Shown here piece after piece: positions 16,589 through 23,530 of a stretch of DNA of 29,858 nt. The translations under genes and the position numbers were made by a program. A model generated the notes under the pieces. That model made no database searches. It had not been told where the DNA came from and was given only the letters and a program-made list of their open reading frames with translations. The DNA is from a virus, in IMG/VR virus record IMGVR_UViG_3300020457_000057, positions 1 to 29,858 of that record; one strand, 5' to 3'. Every line of letters starts with the position of its first letter. Within the stretch, counting starts at the first letter, position 1.

Positions 16589-17502
16589 TGAAAAATATAT
16601 TAATAATAGGTGGAGCTGGATTTGTCGGTTCAGCATTGGCCAAACATTTATCTAAAGAACATAATGTTACTTCCTTAGATAATTACTTTACAGGCACAGA
16701 AGCAAATCATCATGATAGAGTATCATATATTAAAGGCGATAGTATGGATATACATAAACTTACTCCCGAGCCTGGCTTCTATGATATTATATTCCATTTT
16801 GGAGAATATGCAAGAGTAGAGCAATCGTATGAGGATTTTGAAACTGTTATGGATTATAACCACAAATCATTTCCTATTGTCTTGGATTTCGCAAGGCAGC
16901 AGAACGCCAAGTTTATTTACTCAGGCTCATCAACTAAATTTGCAGTAGGTGAAGATGGTTCCAAGATGAGTCCTTATGCATATACAAAGGCTCAGAATAC
17001 TGAATTACTTAAAGCATATTCAGATTGGTATGGATTAAAATATGCCATCTGTTATTTTTATAATGTATATGGAGACCACGAGATAGGCCAAGGTAAATAT
17101 GCAACAGTTATTGCCAAGTTCCTACAGCTAGTCAAAGAAGGTCATAAAACTTTACCGGTTACAGCTCCTGGCAGTCAGCTGAGAAACTTCACGCATATAA
17201 ATGATATTGTAAGTGGTTTACAACTAATTATGGATAATTGTGAAGGCGATGGATACGGCATAGGTTGCGACAGAAAATGGTCCATGCTTGAAGTGGTTGA
17301 TGCTATGGGTGTTGATTATCAAATAGTAGAGGCCAAGAAAGGTAACAGAATGGACGGTGAGCTGAAAACAGATAAACTCAGGGCTCTTGGGTGGAATGCA
17401 ACGCATGACCTAGGAGATTATATAAACACCAAATTAAAAGGAACAAGGATTCCTGACACACAATATGATACTCCTTGGCAATTTGGAACATGGTTAAAAT
17501 AA
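16588..17502 (+). CDS. SDR nucleotide-sugar epimerase or decarboxylase
   Basis: 304 aa extended short-chain dehydrogenase. NAD-binding GGAGFVG (8-14), catalytic Ser region YSGSSTKF (111-118) and YxxxK in YAYTK. FNVYG-type CYFYNVYGDH and RNFTHINDI complete the family pattern. Immediately after ugd the likely substrate is UDP-glucuronate, giving UDP-galacturonate by 4-epimerisation or a UDP-pentose by decarboxylation. The characteristic arginine pattern of UDP-xylose synthases is not clear, so the reaction is open. Confidence 0.8.
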   Translation: MKNILIIGGAGFVGSALAKHLSKEHNVTSLDNYFTGTEANHHDRVSYIKGDSMDIHKLTPEPGFYDIIFHFGEYARVEQSYEDFETVMDYNHKSFPIVLDFARQQNAKFIYSGSSTKFAVGEDGSKMSPYAYTKAQNTELLKAYSDWYGLKYAICYFYNVYGDHEIGQGKYATVIAKFLQLVKEGHKTLPVTAPGSQLRNFTHINDIVSGLQLIMDNCEGDGYGIGCDRKWSMLEVVDAMGVDYQIVEAKKGNRMDGELKTDKLRALGWNATHDLGDYINTKLKGTRIPDTQYDTPWQFGTWLK

Positions 17503-17939
17503 TGAAAAAAATAGGATTAACTGCATCTACATTTGACTTGCTTCATGCAGGGCATGTTGCGATGTTAAGAGAAGCAAAGACAGCATGTGATTATTTAATT
17601 TGCTGTTTACAAAATGACCCATCTGTCGATAGGCCAGAAAAGAATCAACCCATACAGAATATTGTTGAAAGACAAGCTCAACTAGCTGCTATAAAATATG
17701 TTGATGAAATACTAGTGTATAATACTGAAGCAGAATTATTAGACATATTAGCAATGTATCATATAGATGTTAAAATTATGGGCGAAGAATACCGTAATAA
17801 AGATTTTACAGGTAGAGAATTATGTCAAGAAAGAAACATTGAGTTCTACTTTAATAAGAGAGACCACAGATTTTCAACAAGTGATTTGAGAAAAAGAGTT
17901 ACAGAAAAAGGTTTACAAAATACCAAATATGTGATATAA
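17502..17939 (+). CDS. TagD/HldE-like nucleotidylyltransferase
   Basis: 145 aa from ATG 17502, which overlaps the epimerase stop (TAATG). An upstream in-frame ATG (17475) lies inside the epimerase gene and is not needed. [16 protein letters not shown] carries the HxGH nucleotide-binding motif (HAGH). [20 protein letters not shown] and [10 protein letters not shown] parallel glycerol-3-phosphate cytidylyltransferase (TagD) and the HldE nucleotidyl domain. It makes a CDP- or ADP-activated polyol or sugar; substrate not determined. Third member of a sugar-nucleotide operon. Its stop lies inside the -10 of the next promoter. Confidence 0.8.
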   Translation: MKKIGLTASTFDLLHAGHVAMLREAKTACDYLICCLQNDPSVDRPEKNQPIQNIVERQAQLAAIKYVDEILVYNTEAELLDILAMYHIDVKIMGEEYRNKDFTGRELCQERNIEFYFNKRDHRFSTSDLRKRVTEKGLQNTKYVI

Positions 17940-17940
17940 T
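17912..17940 (+). promoter_or_regulatory. early promoter for bS21 and uvsX
   Basis: TTTACA (17912-17917), 17-nt spacer, TATAAT (17935-17940), extended TG. The preceding gene's stop TAA (17937-17939) is within the -10. The leader contains GGAGAAAA before ATG 17965, as at gp45. Confidence 0.85.
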
Positions 17941-17964
17941 ATACTAATTAGTAATGGAGAAAAT

Positions 17965-18228
17965 ATGCCAAGTATAGATTTAAAACCAAGACGCAGAAAC
18001 AAGAGAGATAAAAGGCCACCAAAGCCTATGCCCTTTGATGTTGCGTTAAGGAAATTTAAAAAGTCCGTAGAGAAAGCTGGAATAATCCAAGAGGTTCGTA
18101 AAAGAGAATTTTATGAAAAACCTACGGCAAAAAGAAAAAGAAAAAAAGCCGAGGCTAGAGCAAGACATATGAAAGCTCTTAGACTTGAACAACAAAGAAA
18201 TACCCCTAGAGGGATATATAGGAGATAA
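17965..18228 (+). CDS. rpsU: ribosomal protein bS21 homologue
   Basis: 87 aa, very basic. [17 protein letters not shown] (24-40) and [16 protein letters not shown] (47-62) are the hallmark of bS21, and the overall length is near the bacterial norm (about 70) with an added basic N-terminus of ~15 residues. bS21 sits on the 30S platform near the anti-Shine-Dalgarno end of 16S rRNA and acts in initiation. Phage copies are known from pelagiphages and large phages; they could replace host bS21 and tune ribosomes towards phage mRNA. Strong early promoter and GGAG ribosome-binding site; uvsX follows after 2 nt. Confidence 0.92.
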   Translation: MPSIDLKPRRRNKRDKRPPKPMPFDVALRKFKKSVEKAGIIQEVRKREFYEKPTAKRKRKKAEARARHMKALRLEQQRNTPRGIYRR

Positions 18229-18230
18229 TT

Positions 18231-19292
18231 ATGTCAGTAATGGATAAATTAAAAAAGAATTCCAAAGTCAAGTTTACAAGTGTGCTTGATAAGTCGCAAT
18301 TCTTTACAGAGAAGGAAATGGTTACAACTCCAGTTCCTATGGTCAACGCTGCACTGTCTGGTGATTTAGATGGCGGTTTGACTTCTGGCCTTACAGTTCT
18401 TGCAGGGCCTTCTAAACATTTTAAAACATCATTTGCTTTACTTATGGCAAGTGCATATTTAAAAGAGCATGAAGATGCTGTTTTATTATTTTATGATTCA
18501 GAGTTTGGTTCACCACAATCATATTTTGAAGCATTTGATATTGATACATCTAGGGTATTACACACTCCGATTGTAGATGTAGAACAATTAAAATTTGACT
18601 TGGTTAATCAACTAGATGAAATTGATAGAGGCGATAAAGTAGTTATTGTTATTGATTCCATCGGTAACCTTGCAAGTAAAAAAGAGCTAGAAGATGCTCT
18701 TAATGAGAAATCTGTGGCAGATATGTCCAGAGCCAAGGCATTAAAGGGACTGTTCAGAATGGTTACTCCTTATCTTACAATGAAGAACATCCCTTTACTT
18801 GCCGTTAATCACACATACCAAGAGATTGGATTGTTTCCAAAAGCAATTGTATCTGGTGGTACAGGTATCTACTACTCAGCAGATAATATCTGGATTATAG
18901 GTAGGCAACAACAGAAGAAAGGTACACAGGTTGAAGGTTATAACTTTGTAATTAATGTAGAAAAATCAAGGTTTGTAAAAGAAAAATCTAAGATACCTGT
19001 TTCTGTAACCTGGGAAGGTGGTATTGCCCCATACGGCGGATTGTTAGAAGTAGCTATGGCTGGCGGCTATGTTGTTAAACCAACTATGGGTTGGTATGCA
19101 TCTGTTAATAAAGACACAGGTGAAATCAACGAGCCAAAGGTTAGAGAAAAAGATACTCTTACAAAAGAGTTCTGGGAACCAGTATTTGAAGGCACAGATT
19201 TTAAAGAATTTGTCAAGCAATATTATTCAATAGGTCATAAACCTATGCTTGATGTTGAATTAGAATTAGAAGCCACTTTACAAGAAGAGTAA
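18231..19292 (+). CDS. uvsX: UvsX RecA-like recombinase
   Basis: 353 aa; T4 UvsX is 391. Walker A GPSKHFKT (59-66) is the distinctive T4-type variant. Walker B VVIVID (137-142), then AVNHTYQEIG and SGGTGIYYSAD, equivalent to the DNA-binding loops. Catalyses strand exchange for recombination-dependent replication and repair. Ribosome-binding site AGGAGA at 18219-18224 lies in the end of the bS21 gene. A promoter-like element overlaps its 3' end. Confidence 0.95.
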   Translation: MSVMDKLKKNSKVKFTSVLDKSQFFTEKEMVTTPVPMVNAALSGDLDGGLTSGLTVLAGPSKHFKTSFALLMASAYLKEHEDAVLLFYDSEFGSPQSYFEAFDIDTSRVLHTPIVDVEQLKFDLVNQLDEIDRGDKVVIVIDSIGNLASKKELEDALNEKSVADMSRAKALKGLFRMVTPYLTMKNIPLLAVNHTYQEIGLFPKAIVSGGTGIYYSADNIWIIGRQQQKKGTQVEGYNFVINVEKSRFVKEKSKIPVSVTWEGGIAPYGGLLEVAMAGGYVVKPTMGWYASVNKDTGEINEPKVREKDTLTKEFWEPVFEGTDFKEFVKQYYSIGHKPMLDVELELEATLQEE

Positions 19293-19305
19293 AATGGTAT
19301 ATAAT
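19277..19305 (+). promoter_or_regulatory. candidate promoter at the uvsX 3' end, probably for gp41
   Basis: TTTACA (19277-19282), 17-nt spacer, TATAAT (19300-19305), exact hexamers but without the extended TG. Its predicted start near 19312 is downstream of the ATG at 19294, so it could not express that gene; it could serve gp41 at 19616. Chance similarity is possible. Confidence 0.45.
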
Positions 19306-19662
19306 ATAACTAATAAAGATTATAGTTTTGTAGATAATCCTAGTAGCCCGGTATCTGGTGTTAAAATACTAGCAGAAGAATATAAAAATGTTATTGTTTT
19401 ATATGGAGCAGTATCGGTTAAAGAAGATGAATCTTTAGGTATGGCAACATTATCCTTTAACTTTAATATACAGGACCCTGGAGAACATGATTTTGATGAA
19501 TTAAACGAAGATGAAGAATTTAAAAATTATTTAGGAGCTCTGCTTCAATATATAATAACAGATACTCTTGAATATAATAAAGAAAATAATTTGTCATCAA
19601 TAGGAATAGGAAAAGATGAAAGAACAGTTACCGACTCACATATTAAGTCATCTTCTGAATAA
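19294..19662 (+). CDS. 122-aa acidic protein between uvsX and gp41
   Basis: Starts 1 nt after the uvsX stop and overlaps gp41 by 47 nt. Beta-rich N-terminal two thirds (VKILAEEYKNVIVLYGAV, then MATLSFNFNIQDPG), an acidic stretch DELNEDEEF, a helix YLGALLQYIITDTLEY and a polar tail. The stretch has the look of a small alpha/beta domain. Conserved position next to the helicase suggests a replication role, but no family is recognised. No clear Shine-Dalgarno, so probably translationally coupled to uvsX. Confidence 0.65.
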   Translation: MVYNITNKDYSFVDNPSSPVSGVKILAEEYKNVIVLYGAVSVKEDESLGMATLSFNFNIQDPGEHDFDELNEDEEFKNYLGALLQYIITDTLEYNKENNLSSIGIGKDERTVTDSHIKSSSE

Positions 19663-21001
19663 CGAAGAGTATTGTAGGCGAACTATTCCCTATATACAAA
19701 AAGATTATTTTGAAGGTACTCATAAAACTGTCTTTGAGCTAATTGTTTCATTTGTTGGAACACATAATAAATTACCAACAGCTAGAGTTCTTGATTTAGA
19801 ATTAAGAAAAATATCTGCACCGGAAGACATACTAAATAATGCTTCTACTTTAATAAAAGAAATTGAAGCAAAGACAGATGTCGATACAGAATACCTAATT
19901 AAGGAATCTGAAAAATGGTGTAGAGATAGAGCAGTATATAATGCTATTATGGATTCAATTGGAATAATTGACGGCAAAGATAGTAATAGAAGCGAAGGTG
20001 CTATTCCAGAAATATTATCAGATGCATTAGGTGTATCATTCGACCAAGCTATTGGTCATGATTATATTGATAATTCAGATGCTCGGTTTAATTTCTATAA
20101 TACAAAAGAAGATAGGATTCCATGGGATTTGGAATACTTTAATAAAATTACTAAGGGTGGTTTACCAAATAAAACATTGAACATCGCTCTTGCAGGGACT
20201 GGTGTAGGTAAATCTTTATTTATGTGTCATTGTGCTGCATCAGTCCTACAGCAAGGCCGTAATGTTTTGTATATCACTATGGAAATGGCCGAGGAAAGAA
20301 TAGCTGAAAGAATAGATGCTAATCTTATGGATTTACCAATCGAACAATTGCAAAGAATATCAAAGGACGCCTTTGAATCTAAAATACAAAAGATTGCCAC
20401 AGCCTCTATTGGAAAACTTATAATAAAAGAATATCCAACAGGCGCGGCTCATACAGGGCATTTTAGAGCATTATTAAATGAATTAAAGCTCAAGAAAAAC
20501 TTTGTACCTGATATGATTTATATTGACTATTTAAATATTTGTGCCTCATCTCGTATGCGTGGGTTGGGCGGAAGTATAAATAGTTATTCATACATTAAGG
20601 CTATCGCTGAAGAACTCAGAGGATTGGCCGTGGAATTCAATGTGCCTATAGTTTCGGCAACACAGACCACAAGGTCTGGGTATTCAAATACCGATGTCGG
20701 ACTAGAGGATACATCTGAATCATTTGGTTTACCTGCAACTGCTGACCTTATGTTTGCTCTAATATCAACAGAGGAACTTGAAGAATTGGGGCAGTTGTTA
20801 GTAAAACAATTGAAAAATAGGTATAACGATCCTACTAAATACAAACGCTTTGTGGTTGGTATCGATCGTTCCCGCATGAAACTATATGATGTGGAGGAAT
20901 CCGCGCAACAGGATCTGGTCGCAGAGCCTGTGGTGGACAAACCAATAAATAAGTTTGGCGACCGTGAAACAGAAGATACATTCGCAAACTTTAAAATTTA
21001 A
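19616..21001 (+). CDS. gp41: gp41 replicative DNA helicase (DnaB family)
   Basis: 461 aa; T4 gp41 is 475. N-terminal helical domain to about residue 150, then RecA core with Walker A AGTGVGKS (193-200), the H1a-type MEMAEERIAERI, Walker B DMIYIDYLNI near 296-305, and SATQTTRSGY followed by ATADLMF. The C-terminus ends with an acidic/hydrophobic tail (DTFANFKI). Hexameric 5'-3' helicase of the phage fork. It overlaps the preceding gene by 47 nt; AGGA is at 19609-19612 in a weak ribosome-binding site. Codon use in the last ~40 codons is more G/C-rich than elsewhere. Confidence 0.95.
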   Translation: MKEQLPTHILSHLLNNEEYCRRTIPYIQKDYFEGTHKTVFELIVSFVGTHNKLPTARVLDLELRKISAPEDILNNASTLIKEIEAKTDVDTEYLIKESEKWCRDRAVYNAIMDSIGIIDGKDSNRSEGAIPEILSDALGVSFDQAIGHDYIDNSDARFNFYNTKEDRIPWDLEYFNKITKGGLPNKTLNIALAGTGVGKSLFMCHCAASVLQQGRNVLYITMEMAEERIAERIDANLMDLPIEQLQRISKDAFESKIQKIATASIGKLIIKEYPTGAAHTGHFRALLNELKLKKNFVPDMIYIDYLNICASSRMRGLGGSINSYSYIKAIAEELRGLAVEFNVPIVSATQTTRSGYSNTDVGLEDTSESFGLPATADLMFALISTEELEELGQLLVKQLKNRYNDPTKYKRFVVGIDRSRMKLYDVEESAQQDLVAEPVVDKPINKFGDRETEDTFANFKI

Positions 21002-21014
21002 GGAGAAAAACTAT

Positions 21015-21194
21015 ATGTTAGATTTAGCAAAAGATTGGCTAATGGACAGGTGGGCAGAAAGAACCTCGTGGGACGGCGGAGTCATCGTTCTGGGAAGCTT
21101 GTCAATAATCCTCTTTGGAGGAGTTATCAAGTGGTTAGCTTGGTTGGCCTTAGCTTATGGAATTTACACTTTTGTGAAAGAAGAAGATGTGTAG
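21015..21194 (+). CDS. 59-aa membrane protein
   Basis: ATG 21015 chosen because AGGAG (21001-21005) precedes it by 9 nt; the frame extends upstream to an ATG at 20955 inside gp41, which lacks support. N-terminus MLDLAKDWLMDRWAERTSWD is amphipathic, followed by a hydrophobic stretch with two possible spans (GGVIVLGSLSIILFGGVI and WLAWLALAYGIYTFV) and an acidic end. Function unknown. Confidence 0.65.
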   Translation: MLDLAKDWLMDRWAERTSWDGGVIVLGSLSIILFGGVIKWLAWLALAYGIYTFVKEEDV

Positions 21195-21221
21195 AAATAC
21201 TACTTAGTAAATCTTGAAACG

Positions 21222-21248
21222 AAAGGGGGCATTATATGCCCCTTTTTT
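21222..21248 (+). terminator. rho-independent terminator after the gp41 unit
   Basis: AAAGGGGGCA (21222-21231) pairs with TGCCCCTTTT (21237-21246), one G-T wobble, 5-nt loop, and the run of T continues to 21248. The clearest intrinsic terminator in the window; it ends the bS21-uvsX-gp41 transcript. Confidence 0.85.
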
Positions 21249-21283
21249 ATGTAAAAAAGTTTTAATTATTTTTCATAAGCGTG

Positions 21284-21312
21284 TTTACAAATGGAAAAGA
21301 ATGTGTTATAAT
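21284..21312 (+). promoter_or_regulatory. early promoter for the 21342 and 21617 genes
   Basis: TTTACA (21284-21289), 17-nt spacer, TATAAT (21307-21312), extended TG. Third copy of the 18-nt block AGCGTGTTTACAAATGGA (21278-21295), also seen before the CobT- and CobS-like genes. AAGGAG (21332-21337) precedes ATG 21342. Confidence 0.85.
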
Positions 21313-21341
21313 ATACATATTAATAATTGATAAGGAGTAAT

Positions 21342-21617
21342 ATGAAAACATTAATAAACAAAATCTCAAAAATCGATAATTCTGTCGATTTAAACGCTGT
21401 AATAGACGCAGTAAAAACCCAACAAAAAAGAATAAAAGCTTTAGAAATTGCCAAAGCCAAAATGTCTTTATCTGTTGGAGACAAAGTAAAAATTAACGCC
21501 AAAGACCAAGTTTTCTTTGGTTCAATTTTAAGAATTAACAGAACAAAAGCGGTCTGCTCAATAGAGGGTAGAAGTGGTACTTTTGATGTTCCATTAAGAA
21601 TTATGGAGGCTGTGTAA
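21342..21617 (+). CDS. 91-aa protein with SH3/KOW-like C-terminal half
   Basis: Start at ATG 21342, 4 nt after AAGGAG; an in-frame ATG at 21327 lies before this ribosome-binding site. Residues 1-40 are helical and basic (MKTLINKISKIDNSVDLNAV...). The second half LSVGDKVKINAKDQVFFGSI then KAVCSIEGRSGTFDVPLRIM is a small beta-barrel pattern (V-G-D-x-V ... G-x-I ... V-P), as in nucleic-acid-binding SH3/KOW modules. Served by a strong promoter, so abundant early in infection. Function unknown; overlaps the next gene by one base. Confidence 0.7.
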   Translation: MKTLINKISKIDNSVDLNAVIDAVKTQQKRIKALEIAKAKMSLSVGDKVKINAKDQVFFGSILRINRTKAVCSIEGRSGTFDVPLRIMEAV

Positions 21618-21970
21618 TGAACGAAGAGCTAAGAAATAAAATCGAGCAACTTTGCACAGATATTGAAAATCAACACTTAAAAGATTTTCCAACTCTTACA
21701 GATTATTCTGTTACTTATAAAGCAGGTCGCAAATTTGCAAAAATTATTATCTCAAGCCCTGGAGCCAGTGTTTGGGGTTTTATTAATTTAACGCATGAAA
21801 AATTCAACGAAGGTGATGTTTTGAAAGCAGCAGGATGGGCAAAACCAGCCCTTAATTCACCAAGAGGTAATTTATTCGAAGGCTATGTCATAGACACAAG
21901 GACTGTTTACGGTCCTGGTTATATGTCTGGCTATAGTGCGGGTGGTAAAAGAAATGGAACATTTGTATAA
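21617..21970 (+). CDS. 117-aa hypothetical protein
   Basis: Starts at TAATG of the preceding gene. The recognisable stretch is ASVWGFINLTHEKFNEGDVL followed by KAAGWAKPALNSPRGNLFEG; this resembles a conserved small phage family of unknown role. Ends with a Gly/Ser/Tyr-rich tail. No catalytic motif seen. Probably co-transcribed with the 21342 gene. Confidence 0.65.
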   Translation: MNEELRNKIEQLCTDIENQHLKDFPTLTDYSVTYKAGRKFAKIIISSPGASVWGFINLTHEKFNEGDVLKAAGWAKPALNSPRGNLFEGYVIDTRTVYGPGYMSGYSAGGKRNGTFV

Positions 21971-21984
21971 GAGAAATCATATAC

Positions 21985-22061
21985 TAACTGAGCCGGTGTA
22001 TCGGGTTACAGACTCCGGGGGTTATGGCCGAACATACAAGGGGGCAATGAAAAAGGCCCCC
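21985..22061 (+). other. G/C-rich structured intergenic segment with terminal hairpin
   Basis: A stretch much richer in G/C than its surroundings, without a convincing ORF. GTATCGG (21998-22004) can pair with CCG...ATAC (22028-22037) with a 3-nt bulge. GGGGGC (22040-22045) pairs with GCCCCC (22056-22061), 10-nt loop, and no T-run follows. It could be a terminator or a small structured RNA. It does not fold as a tRNA. Confidence 0.45.
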
Positions 22062-22066
22062 ACCAC

Positions 22067-22095
22067 TTTACATTTAATTAATAATATGATATAAT
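22067..22095 (+). promoter_or_regulatory. early promoter before the 50-aa gene and DNA ligase, leaderless
   Basis: TTTACA (22067-22072), 17-nt spacer, TATAAT (22090-22095), extended TG. Predicted +1 at 22102 is the A of the ATG. Confidence 0.8.
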
Positions 22096-22101
22096 AAAGG
22101 T

Positions 22102-22254
22102 ATGAAAATGAATTATGAATATATGACAGAAGAGCAACAGGCTCACGAAGATGCAAGACTAGATAGTCTTAATGATGATAACAAATGCATGTGTGGAGCA
22201 TCACTTGATAATCCTACACAAGATTGTTATGAACATATGACCCAAGGTTTCTAA
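22102..22254 (+). CDS. 50-aa Cys/His-containing mini-protein
   Basis: ATG 22102 to TAA 22252-22254; an ATG at 22108 is an alternative. Acidic N-terminus MKMNYEYMTEEQQAHEDA, then CMCGASLDNPTQDCYEHM: Cys-x-Cys, a later Cys and His could bind zinc. It lies between a strong promoter and ligase, which starts one base after its stop. Translation of the ligase may be coupled to it. Family not recognised. Confidence 0.65.
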   Translation: MKMNYEYMTEEQQAHEDARLDSLNDDNKCMCGASLDNPTQDCYEHMTQGF

Positions 22255-22255
22255 T

Positions 22256-23530
22256 ATGACTCCCTGGACTTTAATCAAACAACTTGAAAAAGATAATAGT
22301 CGGTTATATAAAGAGGACTTGCTAGAAAAATATATAGACGACCCTATATTACAACAAGGGTTATTATATGCTTTAAATCCTCTTACTACTTTTGGTGTAA
22401 AACAAATCCCAATATCAGATACCGATGGCCCTGGCTTGGAGTTTTCTGAATTTGCTTTATTATTAAATGCATTAAAAACTAGAGGCGCGACTGGCAATGC
22501 GGCAAAAGATGCCATAGAAGAAAAAATGCAAAAGGCCACAGTTAAACAATGGAATGATTGGTACAGAAGAATAATACTCAAAGATTTAAAATGTGGCGTA
22601 TCAGAAAAAACAGTTAATAAAATTGCAAAGAAAAAGGGTATGAATTTTGAAATACCCATATTCGGTTGTATGTTGGCCTCAGATGGTTTAAAACATGAAA
22701 ACAAAATGGTAGGTGAAAACATACTCGAATATAAATTTGATGGTGTTAGAGTTATTGGTATAGTTGTTAATAATGTCTGCACTCTCTACAGCCGAAACGG
22801 TAAAGAATTTCCAAACTTTCCACACATACAAAAAGCCCTATCAAAGCCCGAATATGAAGGCCTTGTATTTGATGGCGAAGTTATGAGTGAAGATTTCCAA
22901 ACTCTTATGAAGCAGGTATATAGAAAATCTGATGTACAAACAGATGATGCATATCTTGCTCTATTTGACATATTACCATTTGAAGAATGGAACAATGGTA
23001 TATCTACATTAACTCAAATAGAAAGAAAGAAACAATTAAATCAAATGGAGTTTGATGAGTGTATTCATCGCGTAGGTTATATAGAAGCAAACCTAGATGA
23101 TGAAGAAGGCCAACTCGCATTTAAAAATTTAAACAAGGATGCTATTGAAAAAGGCTATGAAGGTATAATGGTTAAACCAGCAAACGGACTTTATGAATGT
23201 AAAAGAAGTAAACTGTGGTTAAAAATTAAACCATTTATAGAGGTTACACTTACAGTGGTCGACATTGAAGAAGGTACAGGAAAATATCAAGATTGTACAG
23301 GTGCTCTTGTTTGTGAAGGAACTGATGCTGGTACATTTATTGAGGTAAATGTTGGCAGTGGTTTGGCAGATAAAGATAGAGCAGATATTTGGGAAAATAA
23401 AGAAAAGGTTTTAGGACAACTTGTAGAAATAAGAGCAGACAGTATCACAGAAAATCAAGATGGTACTTTCAGCTTGAGGTTCCCCAGGTTTAAAACATTT
23501 AGAGGATTTAATATAGGAGAAAAAATATAA
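22256..23530 (+). CDS. gp30: ATP-dependent DNA ligase (gp30-like)
   Basis: 424 aa; T4 gp30 is 487. N-terminal helical DNA-binding region, motif I EYKFDGVR with nucleotidyl-accepting Lys160, motif III FDGEVM, motif IV EGIMVKP, motif V KLWLKIKP, then an OB-fold with motif VI-like LRFPRFKTFR. Seals Okazaki fragments and recombination intermediates. Downstream of the leaderless promoter at 22067; its stop overlaps the next ATG by one base. Confidence 0.93.
   Translation: MTPWTLIKQLEKDNSRLYKEDLLEKYIDDPILQQGLLYALNPLTTFGVKQIPISDTDGPGLEFSEFALLLNALKTRGATGNAAKDAIEEKMQKATVKQWNDWYRRIILKDLKCGVSEKTVNKIAKKKGMNFEIPIFGCMLASDGLKHENKMVGENILEYKFDGVRVIGIVVNNVCTLYSRNGKEFPNFPHIQKALSKPEYEGLVFDGEVMSEDFQTLMKQVYRKSDVQTDDAYLALFDILPFEEWNNGISTLTQIERKKQLNQMEFDECIHRVGYIEANLDDEEGQLAFKNLNKDAIEKGYEGIMVKPANGLYECKRSKLWLKIKPFIEVTLTVVDIEEGTGKYQDCTGALVCEGTDAGTFIEVNVGSGLADKDRADIWENKEKVLGQLVEIRADSITENQDGTFSLRFPRFKTFRGFNIGEKI

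Noticed and set aside
17475-17504. ATG 17475 as start of the nucleotidylyltransferase
   Set aside because: Adds nine residues encoded within the epimerase gene; ATG 17502 gives the normal N-terminus just before the first beta strand and a TAATG coupling.
20955-21017. ATG 20955 as start of the 59-aa membrane protein
   Set aside because: Would run through the gp41 3' end; AGGAG at 21001 serves ATG 21015.
21985-22040. tRNA gene
   Set aside because: No TTCGA-type T-loop, no 7-bp acceptor stem and no anticodon arm could be drawn.
22201-22782. 193-codon open frame on the - strand
   Set aside because: Shadow of the DNA ligase gene; the apparent hydrophobic segments derive from reversed Lys/Asn codons.
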